A stretch of DNA of 64,000 nucleotides, from the NCBI GenBank assembly GCA_963772845.1, contig CAVYYW010000016.1, positions 124,001-188,000 of the forward strand. The letters are read 5' to 3'. Under the pieces are notes generated by a model. The model searched no databases and had not been told where the DNA came from. It saw only the letters and a program-made list of their open reading frames with translations. Source of the stretch: CAVYYW01 sp963772845 (GTDB lineage: Bacteria > Bacillota > Bacilli > Bacillales > Sporolactobacillaceae). Below, piece after piece: positions 36,385-43,914 of the stretch. How positions within the stretch are numbered: position 1 is the first letter of the stretch; every line of letters starts with the position of its first letter. Both the position numbers and the translations under genes were made by a program.

Positions 36385-37553
36385 TGAAACTGCAGGTGGC
36401 ATTGGACCGTATGACCATTTCTGAAGCTATTGACATGGGACGTCAAGTGGAGGAGCATGTTGATTGGATAGAAGTGGGCACGTCACTTATTAAGGAATTC
36501 GGAATGGAAAGCATTAGAAAAATGAAAGAAGCCTTTCCGAATAAAGTTATTCTTGCAGATATGAAAACAATGGATAATGCATTATATGAATTTGAAAAGT
36601 GCTTTGAAAATGGCGCGGATGCAGCGACTGTAATGGGGGTGTCTCCTGAAGCGACCATTGACGCATGCATTAAAGTGGCCGAAAAGTATCATAAGATCGT
36701 GATGATAGATCTGTTAAATACGTCTGATGAACAAAAGGCTACGGCAGCCGCAAAGAATGCTGTGCTTTGTGCTCATATCAGTAAAGACCAGCAAGAGTTG
36801 TTAAAAGGCGACCAAAGCTTTTCAGTTCATTCTGTTCTGGAGGATCGCCGTCTGGCGTTTGCAGGAGGGATCCAGTTAGAAACGATCTCCTCTGTAAGAG
36901 AAATGAAACCGGAAGTTATCATTGTTGGTTCAGCTATTACAAAAGCTAAAAGTCCGGCTGAGGCTGCTAGAAAATTCCGGAAAAGCTTTGAAAGTGAGGA
37001 AAGATGCATGCTTACAAAAGAAATTATAAAAGAAATTGAGAGCGTTGTTAATCAAGTGGATGAAGTACAGCTTAAAACGGCTGGAGAGAAATTAAAGCTC
37101 GCTTCGCGAATCTTTGTCATCGGAGAAGGCAGATCAGGTCTTATGGCAAAATCCTTTGCAATGCGGCTCATGCATCTTGGCGCAGAGGTTTTTGTTGTTG
37201 GTGAAACGATCACCCCTTCAATCGAAAAAGATGATCTGCTGATTGCGGTTTCTGGCTCAGGAAAAACGAAACAGGTGGTATGGACAGCTGGAAAGGCCAG
37301 AGACCTTGGCTGTGAGGTGATCGCAGTCACCACAAATCTTGAATCCGAATTAGGCCAGCAGGCGTCGAACTGTCTGCTGGTGCCTGCCGCTACGAAATAT
37401 CGGAAGGAAGGCGAGGCGGAGAGCATCCAGCCGCTTGGTTCTCTGTTCGACCAAAGCGTTCATATTCTCTTTGACACCATCTGCCTTATTTTCAGTGGAA
37501 GTGATGGGTCCTCCCAGCAGAATGCCTTCAAGCGGCACAGCAATCTCGAATAA
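36384..37553 (+). CDS. Fused 3-hexulose-6-phosphate synthase/KGPDC-like and 6-phospho-3-hexuloisomerase protein
   Basis: 389 residues, two domains. Residues 1-207 are an OMPDC-superfamily barrel: LQVALDRMTISEA, IEVGTSLIKEFG, the Mg/Lys motif LADMKTMDNALYE (DxKxxD), VMIDLLN, CAHISKDQQ and FAGGIQLE. Residues 208-389 are a SIS isomerase like HxlB: IFVIGEGRSGLMAKSFAMRL, VGETITPSIEKDDLL, AVSGSGKTKQ, and QPLGSLFDQSVHILF, ending RHSNLE. Separately these are HxlA and HxlB of the ribulose-monophosphate pathway; fusions are best known in archaea. ATG 36384 abuts the transporter stop. In this operon it takes the place of KguD. Confidence 0.88.
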   Translation: MKLQVALDRMTISEAIDMGRQVEEHVDWIEVGTSLIKEFGMESIRKMKEAFPNKVILADMKTMDNALYEFEKCFENGADAATVMGVSPEATIDACIKVAEKYHKIVMIDLLNTSDEQKATAAAKNAVLCAHISKDQQELLKGDQSFSVHSVLEDRRLAFAGGIQLETISSVREMKPEVIIVGSAITKAKSPAEAARKFRKSFESEERCMLTKEIIKEIESVVNQVDEVQLKTAGEKLKLASRIFVIGEGRSGLMAKSFAMRLMHLGAEVFVVGETITPSIEKDDLLIAVSGSGKTKQVVWTAGKARDLGCEVIAVTTNLESELGQQASNCLLVPAATKYRKEGEAESIQPLGSLFDQSVHILFDTICLIFSGSDGSSQQNAFKRHSNLE

Positions 37554-37574
37554 AACAAACGATAATCTAATAGG

Positions 37575-37623
37575 AAAAAACCGGTTCAAGCGTCTCATTA
37601 AGTGACGTTGGACCGGTTTTTTG
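37575..37623 (+). terminator. Terminator ending the kgu-like operon
   Basis: AAAAACCGGTTCAAGCGTC against GACGTTGGACCGGTTTTTT, a long stem with a T-tract. Confidence 0.9.
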
Positions 37624-37770
37624 AATTTCAGTGCAAACAAGCTTAAAATATTTTTTAAAAAGAAGGAATTGCTTTTAATATGGAGAATTAATACACTAGA
37701 ACATTCATTCGCACGCAAATTAATGACCTGAAAAATAAAATAACTCAGCATATACCAAAGGAGAGGGTTT

Positions 37771-38399
37771 GTGGTGAATACAATAGGTATTCTTGGAACC
37801 GTCCATACAGAAGCACTAAGAGCCCGGATTGGTTACCCTCTTTCCCTTCTGGAAAAGGCAATTTTGCAGTTTAATCCGGATATTATCTGCGGAGAAGTAC
37901 GACCTGAAGATTATGAGAGGTACCAGAGAAATCAGAGTGATTCGGGGTACCTTGGTCCAAGTGAGTATCGTGCTCTGATTCTACCGCTTTGTGAGAGGAA
38001 GATATTGAATTTATACCGGTGGACTGGTTTGAAAAAGAGATGAGAGATCTGGATCACTTTGCTTTTCAAGCCAACCCACATCAGCTCAAGGAACGACTGA
38101 AAATGAAATATCAGCACATATTCAGTAAAGCCGATGCCAGCTCATTGCCTCTTAACCATCCTTCAATTGATCAGCTTTTTAAAGAAAAACAGGACTGGCT
38201 TGAAAAAATCAATCCAGAAGTGCAAAATCTTGTCTGGACATGCCGGAATGAATTGATGCTCCGAAGAATAGAAGCGGCCATCGAGGAGTATGAGAACAAA
38301 CGTATTCTATGTATAGCGGGCTGTGAACATAATCATGTTTTCTATCAGCGTTTAAAAAACTGCCATCATCCGATTATTTACCCATTAACAGTGGTATAA
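37771..38399 (+). pseudogene. Uncharacterised protein with GTVH motif, perhaps TraB/ChaN-like (single-base frameshift)
   Basis: About 209 codons. It begins IGILGTVHTEALRARIGYPL and FNPDIICGEVRPEDYERYQR, a GxxH start plus a following Glu that resembles TraB/GumN or ChaN-type proteins; I am not certain of the family. After PLCER one base is missing (about 37998-38003). The next frame continues DIEFIPVDWFEKEMRDLDHF to LCIAGCEHNHVFYQRLKNCH. GTG 37771 or 37774 follows AAAGGAGAGGG. It is a single gene downstream of the kgu-like operon terminator. Function unknown. Confidence 0.6.
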
Positions 38400-38517
38400 A
38401 TGTTTTGAACAGAGCTTTTTAAAATAAAAAGAGCCCAAATTAAATCGAAACCTTTTCGGCCAAGCCGCGTATACTTAAATTGAATTCATTTTGTCCTAAA
38501 GAAAGGGTGTAAAAGGC

Positions 38518-39154
38518 ATGACAACGTATACTAGTGCAAGACGTCAGCCATACTCCAGATTATTCATGGCCTTCTTTGCAGGGTTATTCGTGGCAACAAT
38601 TGGTTTATATGCAGGGCCAATATGTTCCTCCGGTCCTTATGCTGCCGCTGGTCATCGTGGAACTGATTATGATAGTGATGATGGTGTTTTTGAGAAAAAG
38701 AAAAGCGGTAGGCTATGGATTAATGTTTGCCTTCATGTTTATTTCCGGACTGACTCTGTTCCCTGTCATCGCTAGCTATGTCAGCATGCTTGGTGCAGAT
38801 ACAGTGTTAAAAGCATTCGGGATCACAACGGTTTCTTTTGCAGGCGTTGCAACCTATGCGTCACTCAGCAAAAAAGATTTCTCATTTCTTGGTGGCTTTC
38901 TTTTTATCGGACTCATTGTGCTCGTTGTCATAGGAATCGTTAACGTCTTCCTGCCGTTCTCCCATACCACGGATCTTGTGTATTCGGCGTTTGGTATTTT
39001 TATCTTTGTTGGCTACACATTGTTTGATTTCAGCCGGCTGACACATCATGGTTTCAGCGATAAAGATATCCCATTTATTGTTGTTTCAGTCTATCTTGAC
39101 TTTGTTAATCTCTTTTTGTATATTCTTCGGTTTTTTGGTGTTTCAAGAGACTGA
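38518..39154 (+). pseudogene. Bax inhibitor-1/YetJ-family membrane protein (single-base frameshift)
   Basis: About 212 codons, seven hydrophobic segments. The first frame gives PYSRLFMAFFAGLFVATIGL and YAG. One extra C in GGGCCAAT near 38608 shifts to QYVPPVLMLPLVIVELIMIV. The family's pH-sensing diaspartyl positions fit YTLFDFSRL and SVYLDFVNLFLYILRFFG at the C-terminus. B. subtilis YetJ is a pH-dependent calcium leak channel of this family. ATG 38518 is preceded by AAAGAAAGGGTG. A terminator follows. Confidence 0.8.
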
Positions 39155-39179
39155 GAGCAGGAGTCATCATCATTTCTTT

Positions 39180-39222
39180 AACAGGCTTCCGGTATTTTCC
39201 TCCGGCAAGCCTGTTTTTTGTT
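39180..39222 (+). terminator. Terminator after the BI-1-like gene
   Basis: AACAGGCTT and AAGCCTGTT arms with internal CCGG pairing, followed by TTTTTGTTTT. Confidence 0.85.
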
Positions 39223-39306
39223 TTATAAAACTTCTTTTTTAAAAGCCTCCTCTTTGCGCTATACTTATTGAGGAGCAAAAAGAGGATTATATAAGGAGGC
39301 ATCTTT

Positions 39307-40587
39307 TTGGCACAAAGAATGATCCAGGTTAATGAGAGACCACCGTTTCTGAAAAGTCTCCCGTTAAGTCTGCAGCATCTGTTTGCAATGTTCGGTTCAA
39401 CAGTACTGGTTCCGCTTTTATTTCACATCGACCCCTCTACCATATTATTAATGAATGGTATTGGAACGCTTATTTATTTTTTTATAACAAAATGGCGGAT
39501 ACCCGCTTACCTTGGGTCCAGTTTTGCGTTTATTTCCCCAGTCACACTGGTCATGGCGCATGGCGGTTACCGTGAAGCACTGGGCGGTTTTATTGCAGTC
39601 GGCGTTCTCTTCGTTATTATTTCCTACATAATAAAACTTGCAGGCACCGGATGGATTGATGTTGTCTTTCCACCAGCTGCAATGGGAGCGATTGTTGCGG
39701 TAATTGGTTTAGAATTGGTTCCAACAGCCGCGCAAATGGCAGGATTTATCAGACCAGATGGCGCAGCTGCAAACTGGGCGTCTGATCCAAAAGCACTCAC
39801 TGTTTCTGTGTTGACGTTGATTATAACAATCGTTGGCTGGGTGATGTTTAGAGGATTTCTCAAAATTATTCCGATATTGTTTGGAATCATAGCAGGATAC
39901 ATCATTGCTGCTATTGTTGGAATGGTCGACTTCACATCGGTCGCAAATGCACCATGGCTTTCACTGCCAACTTTTTATACACCGAAATTTAATCTATCCA
40001 GTATTTTTATTATCCTGCCGGCAGCGCTGGTTGTCGTAGCAGAACATATTGGACACTTAATCGTAACTGGTAATATTGTCGGCAAAAAGTTAACGAAGGA
40101 TCCGGGACTTGACCGTTCGATCCTAGGAAACGGCGTATCAACCATTATTTCAGGATTTGTTGGTTCGACACCGAATACCACTTATGGCGAGAATATTGGT
40201 GTGCTGGCCATCTCCCGTGTCTATTCAACTTGGGTCATCGGCGGCGCGGCGATTATCGCTATTCTGCTTTCTTTTGTCGGCAAGCTGTCCGCACTCATTT
40301 CCACCATACCCACACCGGTAATGGGTGGCATTTCCCTTCTTTTATTTGGTGTTATTGCTGCATCGGGTCTGCGCATCCTTGTAGAGTCAAAAGTCGATTA
40401 TGCAAAATCGCAGAATCTCATTCTCACTTCAGTTGTGCTTGTAATCGGAATCAGTGGGGTGTCTCTGGATTTTTTCCACATTTCTCTTAAAGGAATGGGT
40501 CTTGCGACAGTTATTGCGATTATTCTAAGTCTCTTTTTTAAACTGATAAATATGTTGAAACTATCGAACGAAGATGCAGAAGAATAG
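39307..40587 (+). CDS. Uracil/xanthine permease family (NCS2) transporter, UraA/PyrP-like
   Basis: 426 residues with 14 membrane segments of the NCS2 fold. FAMFGSTVLVPLLFHIDPST is the start typical of uracil permeases, VVAEHIGHLIVTGNIVG carries the substrate-site Glu (AEHIGH), and STPNTTYGENIGVLAI holds the second conserved Glu. These match UraA-type uracil:proton symporters more closely than xanthine or urate carriers. TTG 39307 has AAGGAGGC 5 bases upstream. It is not next to pyr genes here and no PyrR attenuator is evident. Confidence 0.88.
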   Translation: MAQRMIQVNERPPFLKSLPLSLQHLFAMFGSTVLVPLLFHIDPSTILLMNGIGTLIYFFITKWRIPAYLGSSFAFISPVTLVMAHGGYREALGGFIAVGVLFVIISYIIKLAGTGWIDVVFPPAAMGAIVAVIGLELVPTAAQMAGFIRPDGAAANWASDPKALTVSVLTLIITIVGWVMFRGFLKIIPILFGIIAGYIIAAIVGMVDFTSVANAPWLSLPTFYTPKFNLSSIFIILPAALVVVAEHIGHLIVTGNIVGKKLTKDPGLDRSILGNGVSTIISGFVGSTPNTTYGENIGVLAISRVYSTWVIGGAAIIAILLSFVGKLSALISTIPTPVMGGISLLLFGVIAASGLRILVESKVDYAKSQNLILTSVVLVIGISGVSLDFFHISLKGMGLATVIAIILSLFFKLINMLKLSNEDAEE

Positions 40588-40589
40588 TA

Positions 40590-40620
40590 AGAGAACCGGC
40601 CACTGGCTGGTTCTTTTTTT
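40590..40620 (+). terminator. Terminator after the uracil permease gene
   Basis: AGAACCGGCC/GGCTGGTTCT stem followed by TTTTTTT. Confidence 0.88.
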
Positions 40621-40734
40621 ATAATGGTGATTAATTTGTCAGAGACGATCTTTAGCAGCCCTATATACCTCAGCCACTTATCTAAAGCGTAATTATCAAA
40701 AAATAAAGACTTTTTATTGAAGGCGATTACATCG

Positions 40735-40750
40735 TTTTAAGCGCTTGAAA
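40735..40750. promoter_or_regulatory. Catabolite-responsive element (cre)-like palindrome
   Basis: TTTTAAGCGCTTGAAA matches the cre core (TGTAAGCGCTTACA-like, central CG). It lies about 90 bp upstream of the amino-acid permease gene, so CcpA could control it. Confidence 0.5.
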
Positions 40751-40840
40751 GGGCCTTAACACGGGTGTATACTTTAGTTCGGTGATGTACTACTATAATA
40801 AAATTTATATAAACGTTTTGTTTTGAAAGGAGTCTTTCTT

Positions 40841-42280
40841 ATGTCGAATAATAAATTAAGTGTGTGGATCTTAACAGCACTCGTTATCGGGAATATGGTG
40901 GGTTCGGGTATTTTCATGCTGCCGAGCTCTTTAGCGAAGGTGGCAAGTCCCGGCGGTGTCTTTTATGCTTGGTTGTTTACAGGCGTGGGCGTCTTGTTTA
41001 TCGCACTCGTCTATGGGATCTTATCTATTAAAAGAACTTCTTTAACAGGCGGCCCCCAGATTTATGCAAAGGCGCTTTTTAAAGAGGGCAGCAATGCTTC
41101 TGTCTTATGGGGTTATCTTGTCTCTTGGGGATACTGGGTGGCAAACTTTGTTGGCATCGTGGCGGTCATCACAACCTTTGCTGGCTATTTATCAACATTT
41201 TTTCCGATTATGAATAGTAACTATCTTTTATTCAATCTTGGTTCGCTGCCGGTTACAGCTGGCCACCTTCTTAACTTTCTTGTTTGCTCAGTCTTATTAT
41301 GGGGTGTTCACTATCTTGTCTTGAAAGGCTTCCAAAGTGCAGGACGAATTAATTTTATTGCTACCGCAGCTAAAGTCCTTGGGTTTTTTCTGTTTATTAT
41401 CGTAACGCTGTTCGCTTTTCAGGCAAGCCACCTTGTCCCATTTGTCACAGACACTGTACAGTCGGATGGACAGACAACAGGTCTTTTTGGTCAGTTAAAC
41501 CAAGCGGCTATTACAACGTTATGGGCCTTTGTCGGTGTTGAATCCGCTGTTGCTTTCTCTAAGCGGGCAAAAAGCGGCCGGGACATAAAGCGGGCAACAA
41601 TCGCTGGCCTTCTCATTGCCCTCGTGATTTACATGGGAATTACGTTGCTTGTTATTGGCACCTTGACCCATAGTGAATTGATCCACTCCTCAAAACCATT
41701 AGTCGATGCTCTCGACAAAGTAATGGGCCAAGCAGGCGGATATGTTTTGGCTGGGTTAGCTCTCGTTAGTTTATTCGGATCGACCGTCGGATGGGTGCTG
41801 CTGACTGCCGAGGTACCTTATCAATCCGCGAAACAAGGTCTCTTTATGAAAAGCTTTAAGAAGACAAATGCATCAGGGACACCGGTGACGTCTCTCATGA
41901 TTACCAATGTTATGTGTCAGGTGTTTATCTTCTCAACCCTGTCACAGTCGATTTCGAGTGCATTTGACTTTATCATTTATATTGCAACACTGTCCTATTT
42001 GCTTCCGTATGTAATTGCTTCTATTTTAGTTTTGAAAATGGTGATCAGCGGAGATGGGTATGGATTGAAGGATCGCAGCAGAATCTTGGACGGGATTATT
42101 GGTGTGCTGGCGACGATCTATTCCTTATGGGTAATAAAAGCAGGAACCGCCGATCTAAAAACCTTTCTCTTTGGGGTGATCATGATTTTAGCCGGATTTG
42201 TTTTTTACCCGCTGGTTTTAAAATCGAGAAAAGAAGCGGAAGTTGTTTCTGTTGAGACAGCAAAAGCGGTGAATGAATAA
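40841..42280 (+). CDS. APC-family amino acid permease (basic amino acid/antiporter type)
   Basis: 479 residues from ATG 40841 (AAAGGAG upstream; earlier in-frame codons lack a ribosome binding site). The APC motif in helix 1, IGNMVGSGIFMLPSSLA (about 18-34), and helix 6 TTLWAFVGVESAVAFSKRAK are those of arginine/ornithine and related basic amino-acid antiporters. Twelve membrane segments follow. It is closest in style to ArcD/YvsH/YdgF-type carriers; the substrate is not decided. The cre-like site upstream suggests carbon-source control. Confidence 0.85.
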   Translation: MSNNKLSVWILTALVIGNMVGSGIFMLPSSLAKVASPGGVFYAWLFTGVGVLFIALVYGILSIKRTSLTGGPQIYAKALFKEGSNASVLWGYLVSWGYWVANFVGIVAVITTFAGYLSTFFPIMNSNYLLFNLGSLPVTAGHLLNFLVCSVLLWGVHYLVLKGFQSAGRINFIATAAKVLGFFLFIIVTLFAFQASHLVPFVTDTVQSDGQTTGLFGQLNQAAITTLWAFVGVESAVAFSKRAKSGRDIKRATIAGLLIALVIYMGITLLVIGTLTHSELIHSSKPLVDALDKVMGQAGGYVLAGLALVSLFGSTVGWVLLTAEVPYQSAKQGLFMKSFKKTNASGTPVTSLMITNVMCQVFIFSTLSQSISSAFDFIIYIATLSYLLPYVIASILVLKMVISGDGYGLKDRSRILDGIIGVLATIYSLWVIKAGTADLKTFLFGVIMILAGFVFYPLVLKSRKEAEVVSVETAKAVNE

Positions 42281-42313
42281 AAAACGAGGGCTCTGAAAAC
42301 GCCCCTCGTTTTC
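42281..42313 (+). terminator. Terminator after the amino-acid permease gene
   Basis: AAAACGAGGG pairs with CCCTCGTTTT around an 11-base loop, followed by a pyrimidine tract. Confidence 0.85.
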
Positions 42314-42324
42314 CCTTCTTGCCT

Positions 42325-42477
42325 AGCTTTGGAAAGTTCGCATGCTCACAATATGTGGTAGGCTTGGCTTTCCACGGGCACTGCCTCAGCTAACTTTGGC
42401 GGGGGGCTTTGTGCGCCAAAGTGGATCTTCGGACGCGTGCTGGTCCCGTCGGAGTCTCGCGCCCACCGCTTCAATCA
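42325..42477 (-). repeat. Dispersed intergenic repeat, copy B (shorter)
   Basis: On the minus strand it begins TGATTGAAGCGGTGGGCGCG (then AGACTCC) at 42477 and ends AACTTTCCAAAGCT at 42325, the same termini as copy A at 7148-7506. It is about 153 bp, so it lacks much of copy A's interior. It is GC-rich and non-coding. Confidence 0.7.
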
Positions 42478-42831
42478 ACGTTTTTGTTGCCCAATGATGC
42501 CACTTTCAAGTCAATTATGGCTATGGATTTCAGCGGCCATCAGCTGACGAGGCGTCATAAGTTTTCCGCCATCATAGCCGAGTGAACGTGGCAAACCTCT
42601 AAGCTGCTTTTTCAGTGACCTCAAGAAGCCCCATCCCTCGTGAAAAAGGGACTCAATACTGCTGGAATACGATCTTGGTTTTGTCGAAAACAACAGTGGT
42701 CGCCTCGCTGTTAAAGTGATTTTTTGCTTTACACTGAGCAACTGTGCTTTTCTTGTTGACAACATAGGGTCATTCAATTTATAAAATAGAGAGATACTAT
42801 CTTGAGGAAGCTATGAAATGGGGTTAGCGGT
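42478..42831. other. Interval between repeat copy B and tadA
   Basis: 354 bp. The minus strand has an 88-codon open frame (42511-42777, starting MNDPMLSTRKAQLLSVKQK, ending LGYDGGKLMTPRQLMAAEIH) with no recognisable family and no good ribosome binding site. It could be a gene remnant or chance. In B. subtilis yaaH-yaaI precede tadA; I see no trace of those here. Confidence 0.4.
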
Positions 42832-43324
42832 TTGACGAGTAAAGCCGGTCATGAACAATTTATGAAGGAGGCAATCAGATCAGGCTAAAAAAGCCGAAGA
42901 ACTGAATGAAGTACCGATTGGGGCAGTGATTGTAAAGAATGGCGAAATAATCGCAAAAGCCTTTAACCTCAGAGAAACAAACCAGCACCCCTTAGCCCAC
43001 GCTGAATGTACCGCTATACAGGAAGCAAGCGAACGGCTTGGCACTTGGCGGCTAACCGGCTGTACGTTATACGTCACCCTTGAGCCTTGCCCAATGTGCG
43101 CAGGAGCAATTATTCAATCACGCGTGGATACGGTTGTTTTTGGCGCATGGGATCCTAAAGCAGGCTGTTGCGGGACGCTGATGAATCTGCCGGAGGATTC
43201 ACGATTCAATCACCAGGCCGAAGTCATTCAAGGGATTTGTGAGGAAGAATGTGCGCAGTTATTGAAAACTTTTTTTCGAAAGCTGAGAGATAAAAAGGCT
43301 TTGAAAAGGAAGATAGAAGACTGA
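42832..43324 (+). pseudogene. tadA: tRNA-specific adenosine deaminase TadA (single-base frameshift near the start)
   Basis: Deaminates A34 to inosine in tRNA-Arg(ACG); normally essential. From TTG 42832 the frame reads TSKAGHEQFMKEAIR. One extra base in CAGATCAGG (about 42877-42880) then shifts to QAKKAEELNEVPIGAVIVKN. The zinc and catalytic motifs follow: HPLAHAECTAIQEA (HAE) and LEPCPMCAGAI (PCxxC). The total of about 163 codons is normal. Since the gene is normally essential and everything else is intact, the indel is very probably a sequence error. tRNA-Ser and SRP RNA follow as in B. subtilis. Confidence 0.9.
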
Positions 43325-43388
43325 TACATTGCAGGTGTTAAAGCGTTGCGGGAAGCATAAAGTTATGATAAATTAATAATCAACATTT

Positions 43389-43481
43389 GGAGGCGTACCC
43401 AAGTTTGGCTGAAGGGGACTGACTCGAAATCAGTTAGGGCGTTCACGCGCCGCGGGGGTTCGAATCCTCTCGCCTCCTCCA
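43389..43481 (+). tRNA. tRNA-Ser (anticodon CGA)
   Basis: 93 bases, class II: acceptor GGAGGCG/CGCCTCC, anticodon arm ACTGA-CTCGAAA-TCAGT (CGA, reads UCG), long variable arm, T-loop TTCGAAT, encoded CCA. As in the other tRNA-Ser of this window the discriminator is T. It lies between tadA and the SRP RNA gene. Confidence 0.96.
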
Positions 43482-43494
43482 TTTTTTATTTTTA

Positions 43495-43524
43495 TTGTCT
43501 TTCTTTTGTTAAATGTGGTATACT
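43495..43524 (+). promoter_or_regulatory. Sigma-A promoter of the SRP RNA gene
   Basis: TTGTCT (43495-43500), an 18-bp spacer, TATACT (43519-43524); the RNA begins about 8 bases later. Confidence 0.8.
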
Positions 43525-43531
43525 TTAATTT

Positions 43532-43800
43532 GCCGTGCTAGACGGGGAGGTAGCGGTGCCCTGTACTCGCAATCCGCTATAGCGAGGTTGAATTCCTTCT
43601 CTGAGGCTCCGGTTTTGTAGTGCAGCCTTGAGTAAGTGGTGTTGACATTTGGGTCCTGCGCAACGGAAACTCATGAACCCTGTCAGGTCCGGAAGGAAGC
43701 AGCAGTAAGTGGGACCTTTCGTGTGCCGCGGGGCTGCCTGAATCGAGCTAACTGCTTAAGAAGCGACTATGAAATCTCAGTCGACGGAAGGTGCACGGTA
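43532..43800 (+). ncRNA. ffs: Signal recognition particle RNA (scRNA, Bacillus long type)
   Basis: About 269 nt, similar to the 271-nt B. subtilis scRNA with an Alu-like domain. Key parts: the 5' GCCGTGCTAGACGGGGAGGT element, the S-domain apical hairpin with TCAGGTCCGGAAGGAAGCAG (about 43682-43701, asymmetric loop and GGAA tetraloop that bind Ffh), and a 3' strand ending GGTGCACGGT that pairs with the 5' end. A reading frame across it is spurious. It lies between tRNA-Ser and dnaX. Confidence 0.97.
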
Positions 43801-43817
43801 TTAACCAATAATATTAT

Positions 43818-43850
43818 AAAAGACAGCCGGTTCGCCGGTTGTCTTTTTTC
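43818..43850 (+). terminator. Terminator of the SRP RNA gene
   Basis: AAAGACAGCCGG/CCGGTTGTCTTT with TTCG in the loop, followed by a TTT run. Confidence 0.92.
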
Positions 43851-43853
43851 ATT

Positions 43854-43882
43854 TTGAAAAGGATAAGGGATACGTTTATAAT
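43854..43882 (+). promoter_or_regulatory. Sigma-A promoter of dnaX
   Basis: TTGAAA (43854-43859), a 17-bp spacer, perfect TATAAT (43877-43882), about 33 bp before the dnaX start codon. Confidence 0.8.
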
Positions 43883-43914
43883 AGAAGAAGTATAGAAAGA
43901 ACAGGGGGAGAGAA

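Noticed and set aside
43636..43857. 73-codon open frame over the SRP RNA
   Set aside because: It overlaps the conserved scRNA domains; the RNA explains the sequence.
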